Source: Paenalcaligenes hominis
GTDB taxonomy: Bacteria > Pseudomonadota > Gammaproteobacteria > Burkholderiales > Burkholderiaceae_B
Reading direction: 5' to 3'
Assembly (NCBI RefSeq): GCF_011927625.1
Contig: NZ_JAATIZ010000001.1
Span: 682,001-746,000 of the forward strand
DNA length: 64,000 nucleotides
Shown: one piece after another, positions 1 through 9,005 of the stretch
How the letters are laid out: every line of letters starts with the position of its first letter
Position numbering within the stretch: the first letter of the stretch is position 1
Translations under genes and position numbers: made by a program
Notes under the pieces: model-generated
Databases searched by the model: none
What the model saw: only the letters and a program-made list of their open reading frames with translations
What the model was told of the DNA's origin: nothing

Positions 1-527
1 TGGCTATTTTAGTGGTCTTTATGTTGCTATCGGCTCTTTACGAGAGTTGGGCAATCCCATTAGGTGTGATGTTAGCGGTACCGCTTGGTATGTTAGGTGC
101 TGTGCTGCTTGTGTCCGCGATGGGGATGGCAAATGACGTGTATTTCCAAGTCGGTATGGTCACGGTCATTGGTTTGTCCGCTAAAAATGCTATTTTGATT
201 ATTGAATTTGCTAAAGATGCTGTGGCTCGAGGTGGGGACTTAATTGAATCCACCATTGAGGCAGCCCGTATGCGTTTCCGCCCCATTATCATGACGTCCT
301 TTGCATTTATTCTTGGTGTGACACCTTTAGCGCTTTCCACTGGGGCAGGGGCGGCCAGTCAAAACGCCGTGGGTTTAGGCGTGGTAGGGGGTATGTTAGC
401 AGCCACACCGCTAGCGGTGATGTTCGTGCCTGCCTTCTTTGTGGCGGTAATTAAAGTCTTTAAGACCAAGCCTCGCCTACTCGGCGCACAAGCAAAAGAG
501 ATTGAGTCCACAGGAGATAAAGCATGA
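1..527 (+). CDS. RND (HAE1-type) multidrug efflux permease, C-terminal part
   Basis: The gene enters from the left edge; the frame is open from base 3, so only the last 174 residues are visible of a family usually about 1,030-1,050 residues long. These inner-membrane pumps use the proton gradient to export drugs through a periplasmic adaptor and an outer-membrane channel. Seen here are the Leu-Tyr-Glu-Ser-Trp segment followed by a hydrophobic helix, the conserved [13 protein letters not shown] stretch near TM10/11, the Arg-Pro-Ile-Ile-Met-Thr-Ser segment and the last two helices. The stop overlaps the start of the channel gene by four bases (ATGA), so the two are translationally coupled. The adaptor gene would lie upstream, outside the window. 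Substrates cannot be predicted from this fragment. Confidence 0.93.
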   Translation, partial: AILVVFMLLSALYESWAIPLGVMLAVPLGMLGAVLLVSAMGMANDVYFQVGMVTVIGLSAKNAILIIEFAKDAVARGGDLIESTIEAARMRFRPIIMTSFAFILGVTPLALSTGAGAASQNAVGLGVVGGMLAATPLAVMFVPAFFVAVIKVFKTKPRLLGAQAKEIESTGDKA

Positions 528-1948
528 ATGTAGGTATTAAGACCAGTTTGACGGCTTTGTCTGCTGCGTTAGTGTTAGCGGGGTGCTCATTTGCACCCGT
601 CTACGAGCGCCCAGCTGCACCCGTGGCTGAGCAGTTTGATGCCCTCACCCCCGGCGTCGAGAGTTCGTCTTTGGACCAATTGGGGTGGCAAACCTTTTTT
701 ACTGATCCTCAGCTGCATGCGTTAATCCAGCTGGCATTAGTTAATAATCGCGATTTACGTATTGCTGTAGATCGTATCGCCGAGGCACAGGCTCAGTTTG
801 GGGTGGTACAAAGCGATCGCTTTCCCTCTATTGGGGCCGGAGCCAATGCTCAGGTAACACGTAATCCGGCTGATTTACGTCAAGGTGGGCCTGACTCACC
901 AGCGATCAGCCGCTATTTCCAAGCAGGGGTAGCAGCTACCTCGTTTGAGCTGGATTTCTTTGGCCGGATACGCAATTTAAGTGAAGCCGCTTACGAGCAG
1001 TTTTTAGCGACTGAGCAGGCACAGCGCACGGTGCGTATTAATCTTATCGCACAGTTGGCCGAAGCGTATTTCCGTATGCGTACGGCCGAGCAGTTGTACG
1101 ACTTAACGCAATCGACTTTTGCCAGCCGCGAGCGTTCATACAAGTTAGTGAAGTTGCGTTATGACGTAGGAAGCGCCTCTGATCTAGAACTGAACCAAGC
1201 CATTATGCAAGTAGAAAGCGCCAAAGCCGATGCACAGCAAATGGAGCGAGCGCAAAAGCAAGCGTTTAATGCTTTAACATTATTAGTGGGTACACCGATT
1301 CCCGACGATTTACCAGCCGCTGCAGCGTTTGGTAAAGAGCAAGTCGTAGCCGATATTCCGGTGGGTTTGCCCTCAAGCTTACTCGAGCGGCGTCCAGATA
1401 TCTTAGCCGCTGAGCATCAGCTTAAAGCGGCCTATGCTAACGTGGGGGCGGCTCGGGCTGCTTTTTTCCCTAATATCTCCATCACGGGTATGCTAGGTTT
1501 TGCAAGCCCTTCACTTGGTGCCTTATTTGATTCCGGGCGTACTTTCTGGCAGTATGCGCCACAAATCAGTACACCCATCTTTTCTGGCGGCGCCCTAAGA
1601 GGCAACTTAGACCTTGCCAAAGCCCGCCAGTCTATTGCCGTGTCAACGTATGAAAAGAGCATTCAAGTCGCCTTTAAAGAGGTAGCGGATGCGCTGGCTG
1701 GCGAGCAAACCTATACCGAGCAGTTAAATGCCTTACGGGCCACAGAAAAAGCAGCGGCAGAAACGGTACGTTTAGCTAATTTGCGCTATGAAACTGGGAT
1801 TGATAGCTTTTTACAAGTACAAACTGCTGAAATTAATTTGTACGCCGCGCAACAGCGATTTGTGCAAACGGGTATGGAGTCGTTGTTAAACCGTGTTATG
1901 TTGTATAAGGCCCTTGGGGGCGGTTGGCAATTAGATAGTATTGAATAG
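524..1948 (+). CDS. Outer-membrane efflux channel lipoprotein (OprM/NodT family)
   Basis: A 474-residue TolC-like outer-membrane factor that forms the exit duct of the RND pump encoded just upstream. The N terminus is a lipoprotein signal peptide with lipobox Leu-Ala-Gly-Cys, Cys21 being the predicted lipidated residue. Two outer-membrane-efflux repeats follow, roughly residues 60-250 and 275-470, each with long helical Ala/Gln/Glu-rich stretches, as expected for the trimeric barrel and tunnel. The Leu-Leu-Glu-Arg-Arg-Pro-Asp-Ile motif at the start of the second repeat is typical of NodT/OprM proteins. It starts within the stop of the permease gene (ATGA). Family assignment is secure; which drugs it exports is unknown. 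Confidence 0.95.
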   Translation: MNVGIKTSLTALSAALVLAGCSFAPVYERPAAPVAEQFDALTPGVESSSLDQLGWQTFFTDPQLHALIQLALVNNRDLRIAVDRIAEAQAQFGVVQSDRFPSIGAGANAQVTRNPADLRQGGPDSPAISRYFQAGVAATSFELDFFGRIRNLSEAAYEQFLATEQAQRTVRINLIAQLAEAYFRMRTAEQLYDLTQSTFASRERSYKLVKLRYDVGSASDLELNQAIMQVESAKADAQQMERAQKQAFNALTLLVGTPIPDDLPAAAAFGKEQVVADIPVGLPSSLLERRPDILAAEHQLKAAYANVGAARAAFFPNISITGMLGFASPSLGALFDSGRTFWQYAPQISTPIFSGGALRGNLDLAKARQSIAVSTYEKSIQVAFKEVADALAGEQTYTEQLNALRATEKAAAETVRLANLRYETGIDSFLQVQTAEINLYAAQQRFVQTGMESLLNRVMLYKALGGGWQLDSIE

Positions 1949-1956
1949 GAATTTTA

Positions 1957-2679
1957 ATGATTGAATTAGGTGTCAATATCGATCATGTTGCGACCTTAAG
2001 GCAACAACGTTTAACTTCTTATCCTGATCCCATTTTGGCAGCAGTTCGAGCCGAAGACGCCGGTGCCGATTTAATCACTTTGCATTTACGCGAAGACCGT
2101 CGTCACATTCAAGATGCAGACGTGTACGCCATGCGCAAAGCTATTCGTACGCGTATGAATCTTGAATGCGCGATTACTGATGAAATGCTGAATATTGCTT
2201 GCGATGTTAAACCTGAAGACGTGTGTTTGGTGCCTGAAAAACGCAACGAACTCACCACTGAAGGCGGTTTAGATGTCATCACGCATTTTGACTCTGTCCA
2301 AGCCGCAGTAAAAAAACTGCAGCAGCAGGGTATCCGTGTTTCGTTATTTATTGATGCGTGTGTAGAACAAATCGAGGCGGCCCATCGCGCCGGCGCTACG
2401 GTGATCGAGCTGCATACGGGGGCTTACGCCGATGCAGCAGACGATACGGCAGCACAGCATGAGTTAGAGCGTATCCAAGCGGGTGCAGCACACGGCATTA
2501 AATTGGGTTTGCGTGTTAATGCTGGGCACGGCTTGCATTATGGGAATGTCCAAGCCATCGCAGCTATTCCTGGCATTGCGGAACTCAATATTGGCCATGC
2601 AGTGGTAGCCCAAGCTGTTTTCGATGGTTGGGATAAAGCCGTTCGCGATATGAAAGCGCTACTGCGCACAGCGACTTAA
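1957..2679 (+). CDS. pdxJ: Pyridoxine 5'-phosphate synthase PdxJ
   Basis: PdxJ closes the ring in DXP-dependent vitamin B6 synthesis, condensing 1-deoxyxylulose 5-phosphate with the PdxA product to give pyridoxine 5'-phosphate in the cytoplasm. At 240 residues it is the usual size for this TIM-barrel family. The N terminus carries the hallmark [12 protein letters not shown], with further conserved segments His-Leu-Arg-Glu-Asp-Arg-Arg-His-Ile, Gly-His-Gly-Leu-His-Tyr and Asn-Ile-Gly-His. The ATG is preceded by AGGA close to the upstream stop. It lies 8 bases after the efflux-channel gene, so it may be partly co-transcribed with it, although pdxJ is more often found beside recO or acpS. Confidence 0.97.
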   Translation: MIELGVNIDHVATLRQQRLTSYPDPILAAVRAEDAGADLITLHLREDRRHIQDADVYAMRKAIRTRMNLECAITDEMLNIACDVKPEDVCLVPEKRNELTTEGGLDVITHFDSVQAAVKKLQQQGIRVSLFIDACVEQIEAAHRAGATVIELHTGAYADAADDTAAQHELERIQAGAAHGIKLGLRVNAGHGLHYGNVQAIAAIPGIAELNIGHAVVAQAVFDGWDKAVRDMKALLRTAT

Positions 2680-2691
2680 ACAAGAGGCATT

Positions 2692-3267
2692 ATGTCTGTT
2701 TTATCTACTTTATTAAGCCGTAGCTCGACAAAGCAAATTCAAGGCCCAGGTCCGTCTGAAGAAGAAATTCAGCAGATCTTAGCAACGGCGATGTGTGCTC
2801 CAGATCATGGTCGGTTACGTCCATGGCGTTTTAAACGTATTCAAGGCGATGCCATTGCGCAGCTCACTGATTTGGCGGTTAAGACCCTAGAGGCAGAGGG
2901 TAAACCTCTGAATGCCACCAAAGAAAAAACGATGCGCGACTGGTTAGCTCGGGCACCGCTGGTGTTAGCTGTAGCTTCCTATGTAGACCACAGTAATGAA
3001 CGTATACCCGAGCATGAGCGCATGCTAGCGACAGGGGCCAGCGTGATGAACATCTTAAATGCGGTGCATGCCTTGGGTTATGGCGCATTTTGGAGCACAG
3101 GAATCGGCACATACACTCAAGGCGTACCCGAGGCGCTAGGGTTTGATGCACTTGAATACGAATTTTTAGGTTTTGTGGTCATCGGTAGTTTATCCGAGCC
3201 GCTTAAACCCAAAGAGCGGCCGGCAGTGACCGACTATGTTTCCATTTGGGAACCTAGCGAATCGTAG
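2692..3267 (+). CDS. Nitroreductase family protein (YdjA-like)
   Basis: A 191-residue FMN-dependent nitroreductase-fold protein of the short YdjA type. These are soluble NAD(P)H oxidoreductases whose physiological substrates are mostly unknown. Family features are the N-terminal Arg-Ser-Ser-Thr-Lys FMN phosphate-binding segment, Ala-Pro-Asp-His-Gly-Arg-Leu-Arg-Pro-Trp-Arg-Phe around residues 36-47, and a Gly-Tyr-Gly-Ala-Phe-Trp-Ser-Thr-Gly segment in the second half. It begins 12 bases after pdxJ and likely shares its transcript, which appears to end at the hairpin directly after this gene. YdjA-like identity is fairly clear; its reaction in the cell is not. Confidence 0.9.
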   Translation: MSVLSTLLSRSSTKQIQGPGPSEEEIQQILATAMCAPDHGRLRPWRFKRIQGDAIAQLTDLAVKTLEAEGKPLNATKEKTMRDWLARAPLVLAVASYVDHSNERIPEHERMLATGASVMNILNAVHALGYGAFWSTGIGTYTQGVPEALGFDALEYEFLGFVVIGSLSEPLKPKERPAVTDYVSIWEPSES

Positions 3268-3271
3268 TTAA

Positions 3272-3670
3272 CTAGGGGCTTTCGAGCCCCTTTAATATTG
3301 GGCAATCAGAGCGTTCATCACCGTGACATTGCTGGGCCAGTTCACGTAAGGTGGCTGCCATTTGCTGAAGTTGTAATGCTTTAGTTTCTAACTCGTGAAT
3401 ATGTTGCTCTGCTAGCTGTTTTACTTGGGCACTCGAGCGATGGTGATCTTGCCATAAAATTAATAAATTACGAACTTGCTCTAAAGAAAAGCCTAGCTTC
3501 CGTGCTTGGGCTATAAATAATAATGTATGCAAATCGTGTTCTTTATACATACGATAGCCATTTTCTGTGCGTTGTGCGGCCTGTAGTAACCCTTTGCTTT
3601 CGTAATCACGAATTTGCTTATTGCTTAGACCGCTGTGCGCGGCTGCTTGACCAATAGTATAAATGCTCAT
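3272..3670 (-). CDS. cueR: MerR-family Cu(I)-responsive regulator, CueR-like
   Basis: MerR-family regulators bind a dyad in an over-long promoter spacer and activate by twisting the DNA when metal binds. The N-terminal helix-turn-helix (Tyr-Thr-Ile-Gly-Gln-Ala-Ala followed by Arg-Asp-Tyr-Glu-Ser-Lys-Gly-Leu) is followed by a coiled-coil dimerisation helix. The C-terminal loop Cys-His-Gly-Asp-Glu-Arg-Ser-Asp-Cys-Pro-Ile matches the two-cysteine metal loop of CueR, pointing to Cu(I) or Ag(I). I place the start at ATG 3670 (132 residues), not at an in-frame TTG 12 bases upstream. It is divergent from a CopZ-like gene, its probable target. Copper specificity is inferred from the loop and the neighbour. 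Confidence 0.9.
   Translation of the reverse strand: MSIYTIGQAAAHSGLSNKQIRDYESKGLLQAAQRTENGYRMYKEHDLHTLLFIAQARKLGFSLEQVRNLLILWQDHHRSSAQVKQLAEQHIHELETKALQLQQMAATLRELAQQCHGDERSDCPILKGLESP
3274..3291. terminator. Hairpin between convergent nitroreductase and cueR-like genes
   Basis: A perfect 7-bp stem, AGGGGCT and AGCCCCT around a TTCG tetraloop, followed by a short T run. It sits just after the nitroreductase stop and overlaps the last codons of the convergent regulator gene, so it could stop transcription from the left. The T tract is short (TTTAAT), hence moderate confidence in efficiency. Confidence 0.7.
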
Positions 3671-3703
3671 GATGTTTATCAATTACTTACGACTTAACGG
3701 TTT

Positions 3704-3731
3704 TTGTTGTCTCTAGAATAGAGGCTAATAA
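3704..3731 (+). promoter_or_regulatory. Candidate CueR-type operator/promoter for the copZ-like gene
   Basis: A perfect inverted repeat, CTCTA-GAA-TAGAG at 3711-3723, lies between a TTGTTG (3704-3709) and an A/T-rich TAATAA (3726-3731) in the 158-base divergent region. MerR-family operators are dyads between the -35 and -10 boxes, which fits. The spacer measured this way is 16 bp, shorter than the 19 bp typical of CueR promoters, so the exact -35/-10 choice is uncertain. A further 6-bp inverted repeat (CGCCTA/TAGGCG, 3773-3795) lies in the presumed leader. Confidence 0.45.
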
Positions 3732-3828
3732 ACGCGGGTATGTTAGGCTAGAGTAAACGAATTATTACCGATCGCCTAGATAAATGATGTAGGCGCTCAT
3801 TTACCTACCTTTTAAAGGAAATACCAGA

Positions 3829-4032
3829 ATGAAGAAAGAATTTATCGTGCCTGATATGACATGTGGTCATTGTGTTAAAACGATTACTGAAGCCATTCAC
3901 GCGTTTTCTCCTGAAGCAAAAGTAACGGCAGACACCACTACGCATTGGTTAACTGTAGAGGCTGAAACCGTAGAAGCACAAGAGGTCATGATGAAATTGC
4001 AAGCGGCTGGCTTTAACCCCCAGTTAGCTTAA
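3829..4032 (+). CDS. copZ: CopZ-like heavy-metal-associated (HMA) copper chaperone
   Basis: A 67-residue single HMA domain protein. Met-Thr-Cys-Gly-His-Cys at residues 10-15 is the classical Met-x-Cys-x-x-Cys Cu(I) site, in the usual position after the first beta strand. Such chaperones carry or buffer Cu(I) in the cytoplasm and often hand it to CopA ATPases or to CueR-type sensors. The ATG follows AAAGGA at good spacing. No P-type ATPase is present nearby; the next gene encodes a flavoprotein disulfide reductase. A role as copper buffer, not only as ATPase partner, is therefore plausible but inferred. Confidence 0.9.
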   Translation: MKKEFIVPDMTCGHCVKTITEAIHAFSPEAKVTADTTTHWLTVEAETVEAQEVMMKLQAAGFNPQLA

Positions 4033-4084
4033 TCAATTACTTTTTAGATCACTTTTAAACCCAAACTCAAGCGAGGTATGACTT

Positions 4085-5470
4085 ATGCAACAACGCGAGG
4101 TGGATGTTGTCGTCATTGGTGCAGGTACGGCGGGCATGACAGCATACAAAACAGCTAAGAAGGCCAATAAACGAGTGTTATTAATAGAGGCCGATCAGTA
4201 CGGCACAACGTGCGCTCGGGTTGGTTGTATGCCGTCAAAACTTCTTATTGCAGCAGCAGATACTGCGGCCACCGTTGCACAGAGTCATAAATTTGGGATT
4301 AACGTTAAATCTATGCAGGTGGATGGCAAAGCGGTCATGCAGCGTGTGCGGGATGAGCGCGATCGCTTTGTCAGCTTTGTGCTTAATGATATCGACTCAT
4401 TTCCTGCCCAGGACAAGCTTAAAGGTAGAGCAAAGCTGCTTGATGACCATACGGTACAGGTTGACGATCACACGTGCATTACTACTAATAGCGTGGTTTT
4501 AGCGACAGGCTCTTCGGCGTTCGTTCCCAAGGAGCTTCTCGATGCCGGCGATAGGTTGGTGCAAACCGACGATGTATTTTATTGGCAAGACCTGCCCAAG
4601 CGCATTGTGGTGGTGGGGGCTGGTGTCATTGGTCTTGAGCTGGGCATCGCGCTGCAACGCCTAGGCGTTGAGGTCACTGTATTAAATCGTGGTCAGCGTA
4701 TTGCCGGTATCAGCGACCCTAAAGTTCTTAGCTATGCGCAACGAATAGTTGGGCAAACCGTGCAGCTAGAGCTTGATACTCAGGTGACGGGTACAGAGCT
4801 CAGTGGCGACCAAGTCATTGTGCATTACAGGCGCCAAGGTCAAGCGCATCAGGTGCAAGCCGATTTTGTGCTCAGTGCAGCAGGGCGCAAGCCCAACATA
4901 GCCAACCTCGGTCTGGAAAACACCTCAGCACAGCTCGATGACAAAGGCATGCCGCAATTTGATAAAGACACGCTCAATATCACCCATACCCCTGTGTTTT
5001 TTGCTGGGGATGTGAACGCCTTACACCCATTGCTTCACGAAGCCACCGATGATGGCTACCAAGCTGGGTTGAATGCGGCCCACTGGCCCCAAAAGCCAAA
5101 AACCATAGACCGTCGCGCACCCTTAGCCATTGTATTTAGTGAGCCACAGATCTTAAAAGTGGGTCAGAGCTATGCTGAGCTCGAGTCGAGCCAAATACGC
5201 ATTGGTGCGGTGGATTTTGCTAACCAAGGCCGGTCACGTATTTTATTAAAAAACGCGGGGTTGTTACGGGTCTACGCAGATAAGCAAAGTCAGCGTTTCT
5301 TAGGGGCAGAAATGGTAGGGCCTGCTGCTGAACACCTAGCGCATTTATTAGCATGGAGCTTACAAATGCAGTTAACCATCAAGCAGATGTTAGCGATGCC
5401 GTTTTATCACCCCGTTATTGAAGAAGGGCTACGCACCGCATTGCGTGACGCAGCCCAAAACCACACCTAA
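4085..5470 (+). CDS. FAD-dependent pyridine nucleotide-disulfide oxidoreductase (dihydrolipoyl dehydrogenase/glutathione reductase-like)
   Basis: A 461-residue flavoprotein of the two-cysteine disulfide reductase group. Gly12-x-Gly14-x-x-Gly17 binds FAD, and the redox pair is Cys43 and Cys48 in Cys-Ala-Arg-Val-Gly-Cys-Met-Pro-Ser-Lys. A second dinucleotide motif (Val-Gly-Ala-Gly-Val-Ile-Gly) near residue 180 binds NAD(P)H, and a C-terminal His-Pro-Val-Ile-Glu-Glu supplies the acid-base pair. It is distinct from the PDH E3 at 16105 and lacks a lipoyl domain. It lies 52 bases after the copZ-like gene and probably shares CueR control. Databases often call such proteins dihydrolipoyl dehydrogenase; the substrate could be a glutathione-like or protein disulfide. 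Fold certain, substrate not. Confidence 0.88.
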   Translation: MQQREVDVVVIGAGTAGMTAYKTAKKANKRVLLIEADQYGTTCARVGCMPSKLLIAAADTAATVAQSHKFGINVKSMQVDGKAVMQRVRDERDRFVSFVLNDIDSFPAQDKLKGRAKLLDDHTVQVDDHTCITTNSVVLATGSSAFVPKELLDAGDRLVQTDDVFYWQDLPKRIVVVGAGVIGLELGIALQRLGVEVTVLNRGQRIAGISDPKVLSYAQRIVGQTVQLELDTQVTGTELSGDQVIVHYRRQGQAHQVQADFVLSAAGRKPNIANLGLENTSAQLDDKGMPQFDKDTLNITHTPVFFAGDVNALHPLLHEATDDGYQAGLNAAHWPQKPKTIDRRAPLAIVFSEPQILKVGQSYAELESSQIRIGAVDFANQGRSRILLKNAGLLRVYADKQSQRFLGAEMVGPAAEHLAHLLAWSLQMQLTIKQMLAMPFYHPVIEEGLRTALRDAAQNHT

Positions 5471-6048
5471 AGCAAGCTGCGCACCTTTTCCACTAAGGCT
5501 TCCACTTCCTCGGAGTCGGAAGCCAAATAGCGGGCTTTGCCTTTGGTGTCAAAAAAGTATACGCCGCGACTGTGCGAGACCTCGTAGGCATTGGGGTTGT
5601 CACCTCGTGGTTTTTCTATCTGATAGGCGACGCGGTAGCGTCGGGCTAAGTCTGCAATTTGCTGTGGCGTTCCTGTTAAGCCTAACGCATAACGGTCATC
5701 AAAGTTTTCCACGTACTCTTGCAGCATAGGCGCTGTGTCACGGTGTGGGTCCACACTAACAAATAAGATGCGTACTTTTTCTGCATCATTACCTAATTTT
5801 TCCATTACATCCGCAAGCTGTGCCATGGAAGTAGGGCAAATGTCAGGGCAATTGGCATAGCCAAAAAACATTAATACGACTTTGCCCCGTACATCTTTTT
5901 CAGTGAACTCGGGTTTGTGCGCCGAAATTAAGGTGAATTTAAGGTCGGGCATAAAGCCGCGTACAGCATGAATCTGCGAGTTTGCCAGCCCCACCTGTGC
6001 GAGGCTTAGACCCAGTAAGAGAAAAAGAGAAGCCAGTATTCGTTTCAT
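5467..6048 (-). CDS. SCO1/SenC/PrrC family thioredoxin-fold copper protein
   Basis: SCO proteins deliver copper to, or reduce the cysteines of, the CuA site of cytochrome oxidase, working from the periplasmic face. The 193-residue product has an N-terminal signal or anchor (hydrophobic stretch about residues 4-22). The copper/redox residues are all present: Cys67 and Cys71 in Cys-Pro-Asp-Ile-Cys-Pro, and His159 in Val-Ser-His-Ser-Arg-Gly. The stop overlaps that of the convergent flavoprotein by four bases. It lies 5 bases downstream of oligopeptidase A on the same strand, so probably in that operon. With cueR and copZ next door, the neighbourhood has a copper theme. Confidence 0.93.
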   Translation of the reverse strand: MKRILASLFLLLGLSLAQVGLANSQIHAVRGFMPDLKFTLISAHKPEFTEKDVRGKVVLMFFGYANCPDICPTSMAQLADVMEKLGNDAEKVRILFVSVDPHRDTAPMLQEYVENFDDRYALGLTGTPQQIADLARRYRVAYQIEKPRGDNPNAYEVSHSRGVYFFDTKGKARYLASDSEEVEALVEKVRSLL

Positions 6049-6053
6049 GGTGT

Positions 6054-8120
6054 TTAAACCGTTGTTTCGGCAAGCCCGCTGTGACGTAATAAGGCCTCAG
6101 GTGATGGCTGGCGGCCTCTGAAGGCGTAAAAACTTTCGGCAGCAGGACGTACCCCCCCGATGGCCAATACCTCGTCACGGAATAAGCGCCCTGTGACGGC
6201 GTCTAAAGTATTACGACTGCCGTCTTCGAGGAGGTCAGCGTTTTCCTCGAACGCGGCGTAGGCATCGGCTGATAAGACCTCTGCCCATTTGTAACTGTAA
6301 TAACCGGCACCATAACCACCAGCAAATAAATGAGAAAAAGCGTGCGGGAAGCGATGCCACTCTGGGGGAAGAATAACCGCCACCTCTTTGCGAACTTGAT
6401 CAAGCGTAGCGAGTACTTCACTAATGGCTAAGCCTTGCTTTTGATGATGCACTAGCATATCAAATAAAGCGAACTCGACTTGACGCACCATTTGCATGCC
6501 GCTTTGGAAGTTTTTAGCAGCTAATAGTTTTTGATAGAGGTCAAAGGGCAGGGGCTCGTGCGTGTTGACATGGGATGAGAGCGTTGTGAGCACGGGGTAT
6601 TCCCAGCAAAAGTTTTCCATGAATTGCGAGGGCAGCTCGATCGCGTCCCACTCAACCGCTGCAAACGCAGAGACATCTGGCTCATCTACGGTGGAAAGCA
6701 AATTATGCAAAGCGTGCCCACTTTCATGAAATAACGTGATGACATCATCATGAGTGAGTAAGGCTGGTTTGCCGTCTTGAGGCGAACTAAAATTACAGAT
6801 TAAATAGGTGACGGGTAAGTGTAAGCCCGTTGCGGTTCGACGCCGACTCCGTTCGCTATTAACCCAGGCCCCACCCTGTTTGCCGGCGCGAGCGTATAAA
6901 TCAATATATAAATACCCAATACGTTGATCATGGGCATTAAACACCTCGTAAGCGCGTACATCTGGGTGCCAGGTGGAAAGGGTGGCAGCTTGAATGCGCA
7001 CGTCAAATAAGGTCTGGGCCACATCAAATAACCCAGTCAATACCTGTGGTTCGGTAAAGTATTGCTTGACCTCATCTTCTGAGTAGTTATATTGGGCTTG
7101 GCGTAATTTTTCTGATACATAGGCCGCGTCCCAAGGTTGAAACGAGGTGATGCCTAAGGTCTGCGCATATGCAGTGAGCTGATTTAAGTCTTGACGTGCA
7201 AAAGGTAACGCACGCTGAGCCAAATCGTGTAAAAAACGAATGACTTCGTCGGCGCTATCTGCCATGCGCGTTTCTAGGCGTAGCTCAGCAAAGCTGTTGT
7301 AGCCCAATAGCTGCGCTTCTTCGGCACGTAAAGCTAAGAGGTCTTCAATAACACGTGAGTTATCCAACTCGGGCTTTTCGGCCTGATCCGATGCAATCGT
7401 TGCATAGGCTTTGTAAAGCGTGTGGCGTAACTCTCGGTTGTCAGCATATTGCATTACTGGCAAATAGCTGGGCATCTTTAGCGTGATTTTCCAGCCCTCT
7501 TTTTGCTCTGCCGCAGCGGCTTCGGCAAAGGCCGACAGGACGTCTGCAGGGATACCAGAAAGTTGATCAATGTCTGTGATATACAAGGACCATTGATCCA
7601 TGCTGTCGAGCACATTTTCTGAAAAGCGCTGCGAGCAAAGCGCTTGTTGTTCAGAGATTTCCCCGTAGCGTACGCGGTCTTGGCCTTGGAGCTCTACACC
7701 CCCCAGACGAAAATCGCGCAAAGCCAATTCAATGGTGCGTTTTTGTTCAGCATTGTAGTTGGCAAAAGCAGGGGCTTGAGCCAAAGACACGTACTGTTGG
7801 TAGAGACCATGATGCTGACCCAGCCAGGTTGAAAACTCAGTAATCAATGGCAAGCATTGCGTTTTGGCCTCGCGTAGCTCGGGGCTGTTAATGACAGAGT
7901 TGAGATGACCAACAATAGTCCAAGCGCGCCACAACTGCTCGGTTGCGTCATGCAGGGCCGGTACGGTTGACTCCCAGGTGGCTGTTGATTGGCTTGCAAT
8001 GGTATCGACGGCGGACCGAGCTTGCGCCAGCAACTGCTTAATAGCCGGTTCAATATGAGCGGCCTCAATAGCAGCATAGTCAATTAATTGGTCAATCGGA
8101 GCTAACAAAGGGTTAGTCAT
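6054..8120 (-). CDS. prlC: Oligopeptidase A (M3 family zinc metallopeptidase)
   Basis: A 688-residue cytoplasmic M3 peptidase, the family's usual size, which cleaves short peptides such as released signal peptides. The zinc motif is His465-Glu466-Ser-Gly-His469 in a Thr-Leu-Phe-His-Glu-Ser-Gly-His-Ala-Leu context. The N terminus begins with the familiar Met-Thr-Asn-Pro-Leu-Leu. It sits 20 bases after folD and 5 bases before the SCO gene on the minus strand, consistent with co-transcription. The assignment to oligopeptidase A, not dipeptidyl carboxypeptidase, rests on overall resemblance. Confidence 0.95.
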   Translation of the reverse strand: MTNPLLAPIDQLIDYAAIEAAHIEPAIKQLLAQARSAVDTIASQSTATWESTVPALHDATEQLWRAWTIVGHLNSVINSPELREAKTQCLPLITEFSTWLGQHHGLYQQYVSLAQAPAFANYNAEQKRTIELALRDFRLGGVELQGQDRVRYGEISEQQALCSQRFSENVLDSMDQWSLYITDIDQLSGIPADVLSAFAEAAAAEQKEGWKITLKMPSYLPVMQYADNRELRHTLYKAYATIASDQAEKPELDNSRVIEDLLALRAEEAQLLGYNSFAELRLETRMADSADEVIRFLHDLAQRALPFARQDLNQLTAYAQTLGITSFQPWDAAYVSEKLRQAQYNYSEDEVKQYFTEPQVLTGLFDVAQTLFDVRIQAATLSTWHPDVRAYEVFNAHDQRIGYLYIDLYARAGKQGGAWVNSERSRRRTATGLHLPVTYLICNFSSPQDGKPALLTHDDVITLFHESGHALHNLLSTVDEPDVSAFAAVEWDAIELPSQFMENFCWEYPVLTTLSSHVNTHEPLPFDLYQKLLAAKNFQSGMQMVRQVEFALFDMLVHHQKQGLAISEVLATLDQVRKEVAVILPPEWHRFPHAFSHLFAGGYGAGYYSYKWAEVLSADAYAAFEENADLLEDGSRNTLDAVTGRLFRDEVLAIGGVRPAAESFYAFRGRQPSPEALLRHSGLAETTV

Positions 8121-8140
8121 AATCTACAACTCGTTTGAAT

Positions 8141-9004
8141 TTAATGGGTTAAAAGACGTTCAGCGGCTTCGACGGTATTAACCAAAAGCATAGCGATGGT
8201 CATAGGGCCAACGCCCCCTGGTACTGGTGTAATAGCACCTGCCACAGCGCGAGCAGAATCAAAGTCCACATCACCGGCTAGCTTGCCGTTATCTAGACGA
8301 TTAATACCTACATCAATCACCGTAGCACCAGGTTTTATCATGTCACCTGTAATCATATGGGGACGGCCCACCGCAACCACAAGGATGTCGGCACGTAATG
8401 TGTGAGCGCGAAGATCTTTGGTCTTGCTGTTACAGAGGGTGACGGTAGCCCCTTCGGCTTGTAGTAATAAAGCCATGGGTTTGCCAACGATATTGCTAGC
8501 GCCTACAACAACGGCTTCGGCTCCCCGCAAGGAAACCTGAGCATCTTCTAGCATTTTCATTACCCCATACGGCGTACAGGGGCGAAATAATGGCTTGCCT
8601 GTCAATAATAAGCCTGCATTACTAATATGAAAGCCATCTACATCTTTATTGGCATCAATCGCTTCAATGACAGCGTGTTCGTCTAGTCCGGCCGGTAAGG
8701 GCAGCTGGACCAAAATGCCATGGACAGAGCTGTCGTGATTCAGTTGATGGATGAGTTCGAGCAGGTCGGCCTGTGTGGTATCAGCAGCTAAGCGAATAAT
8801 GTTCGAATTCATGCCGGCTTGTTCACAAGCTAACGCTTTATTTCGCACATAGACGTGTGAAGCAGGATCATCACCTACTAATACTACGGTTAGGCCGGGT
8901 GTAATACCTTGGTCTTTGAGTTGTGTGACACGCTCGGCGACTTCGGATCGAACGCGCTGCGCTAAGGCTTTACCATCTATAAGACGCGCACTGCTAGAAC
9001 TCAT
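8141..9004 (-). CDS. folD: Bifunctional methylene-THF dehydrogenase/methenyl-THF cyclohydrolase FolD
   Basis: FolD interconverts 5,10-methylene-, methenyl- and 10-formyl-tetrahydrofolate using NADP, feeding purine, formyl-Met and thymidylate synthesis. The 287-residue product is full length. Catalytic Tyr52 and Lys56 lie in Tyr-Val-Arg-Asn-Lys; Gln-Leu-Pro-Leu-Pro and Lys-Asp-Val-Asp-Gly-Phe-His follow, and a Rossmann segment [10 protein letters not shown] binds NADP. The start is one base past the response-regulator stop, an unusually tight link to a two-component system. It is one of several one-carbon or purine genes here (with folC and purF). Confidence 0.97.
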   Translation of the reverse strand: MSSSSARLIDGKALAQRVRSEVAERVTQLKDQGITPGLTVVLVGDDPASHVYVRNKALACEQAGMNSNIIRLAADTTQADLLELIHQLNHDSSVHGILVQLPLPAGLDEHAVIEAIDANKDVDGFHISNAGLLLTGKPLFRPCTPYGVMKMLEDAQVSLRGAEAVVVGASNIVGKPMALLLQAEGATVTLCNSKTKDLRAHTLRADILVVAVGRPHMITGDMIKPGATVIDVGINRLDNGKLAGDVDFDSARAVAGAITPVPGGVGPMTIAMLLVNTVEAAERLLTH

Positions 9005-9005
9005 A

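Noticed and set aside
4085-5470. Considered calling the flavoprotein a second PDH E3 (lpdA) or mercuric reductase
   Set aside because: No lipoyl or HMA domain is fused, no vicinal C-terminal cysteines of MerA are present, and the C-terminal motif differs from the lpdA at 16105.
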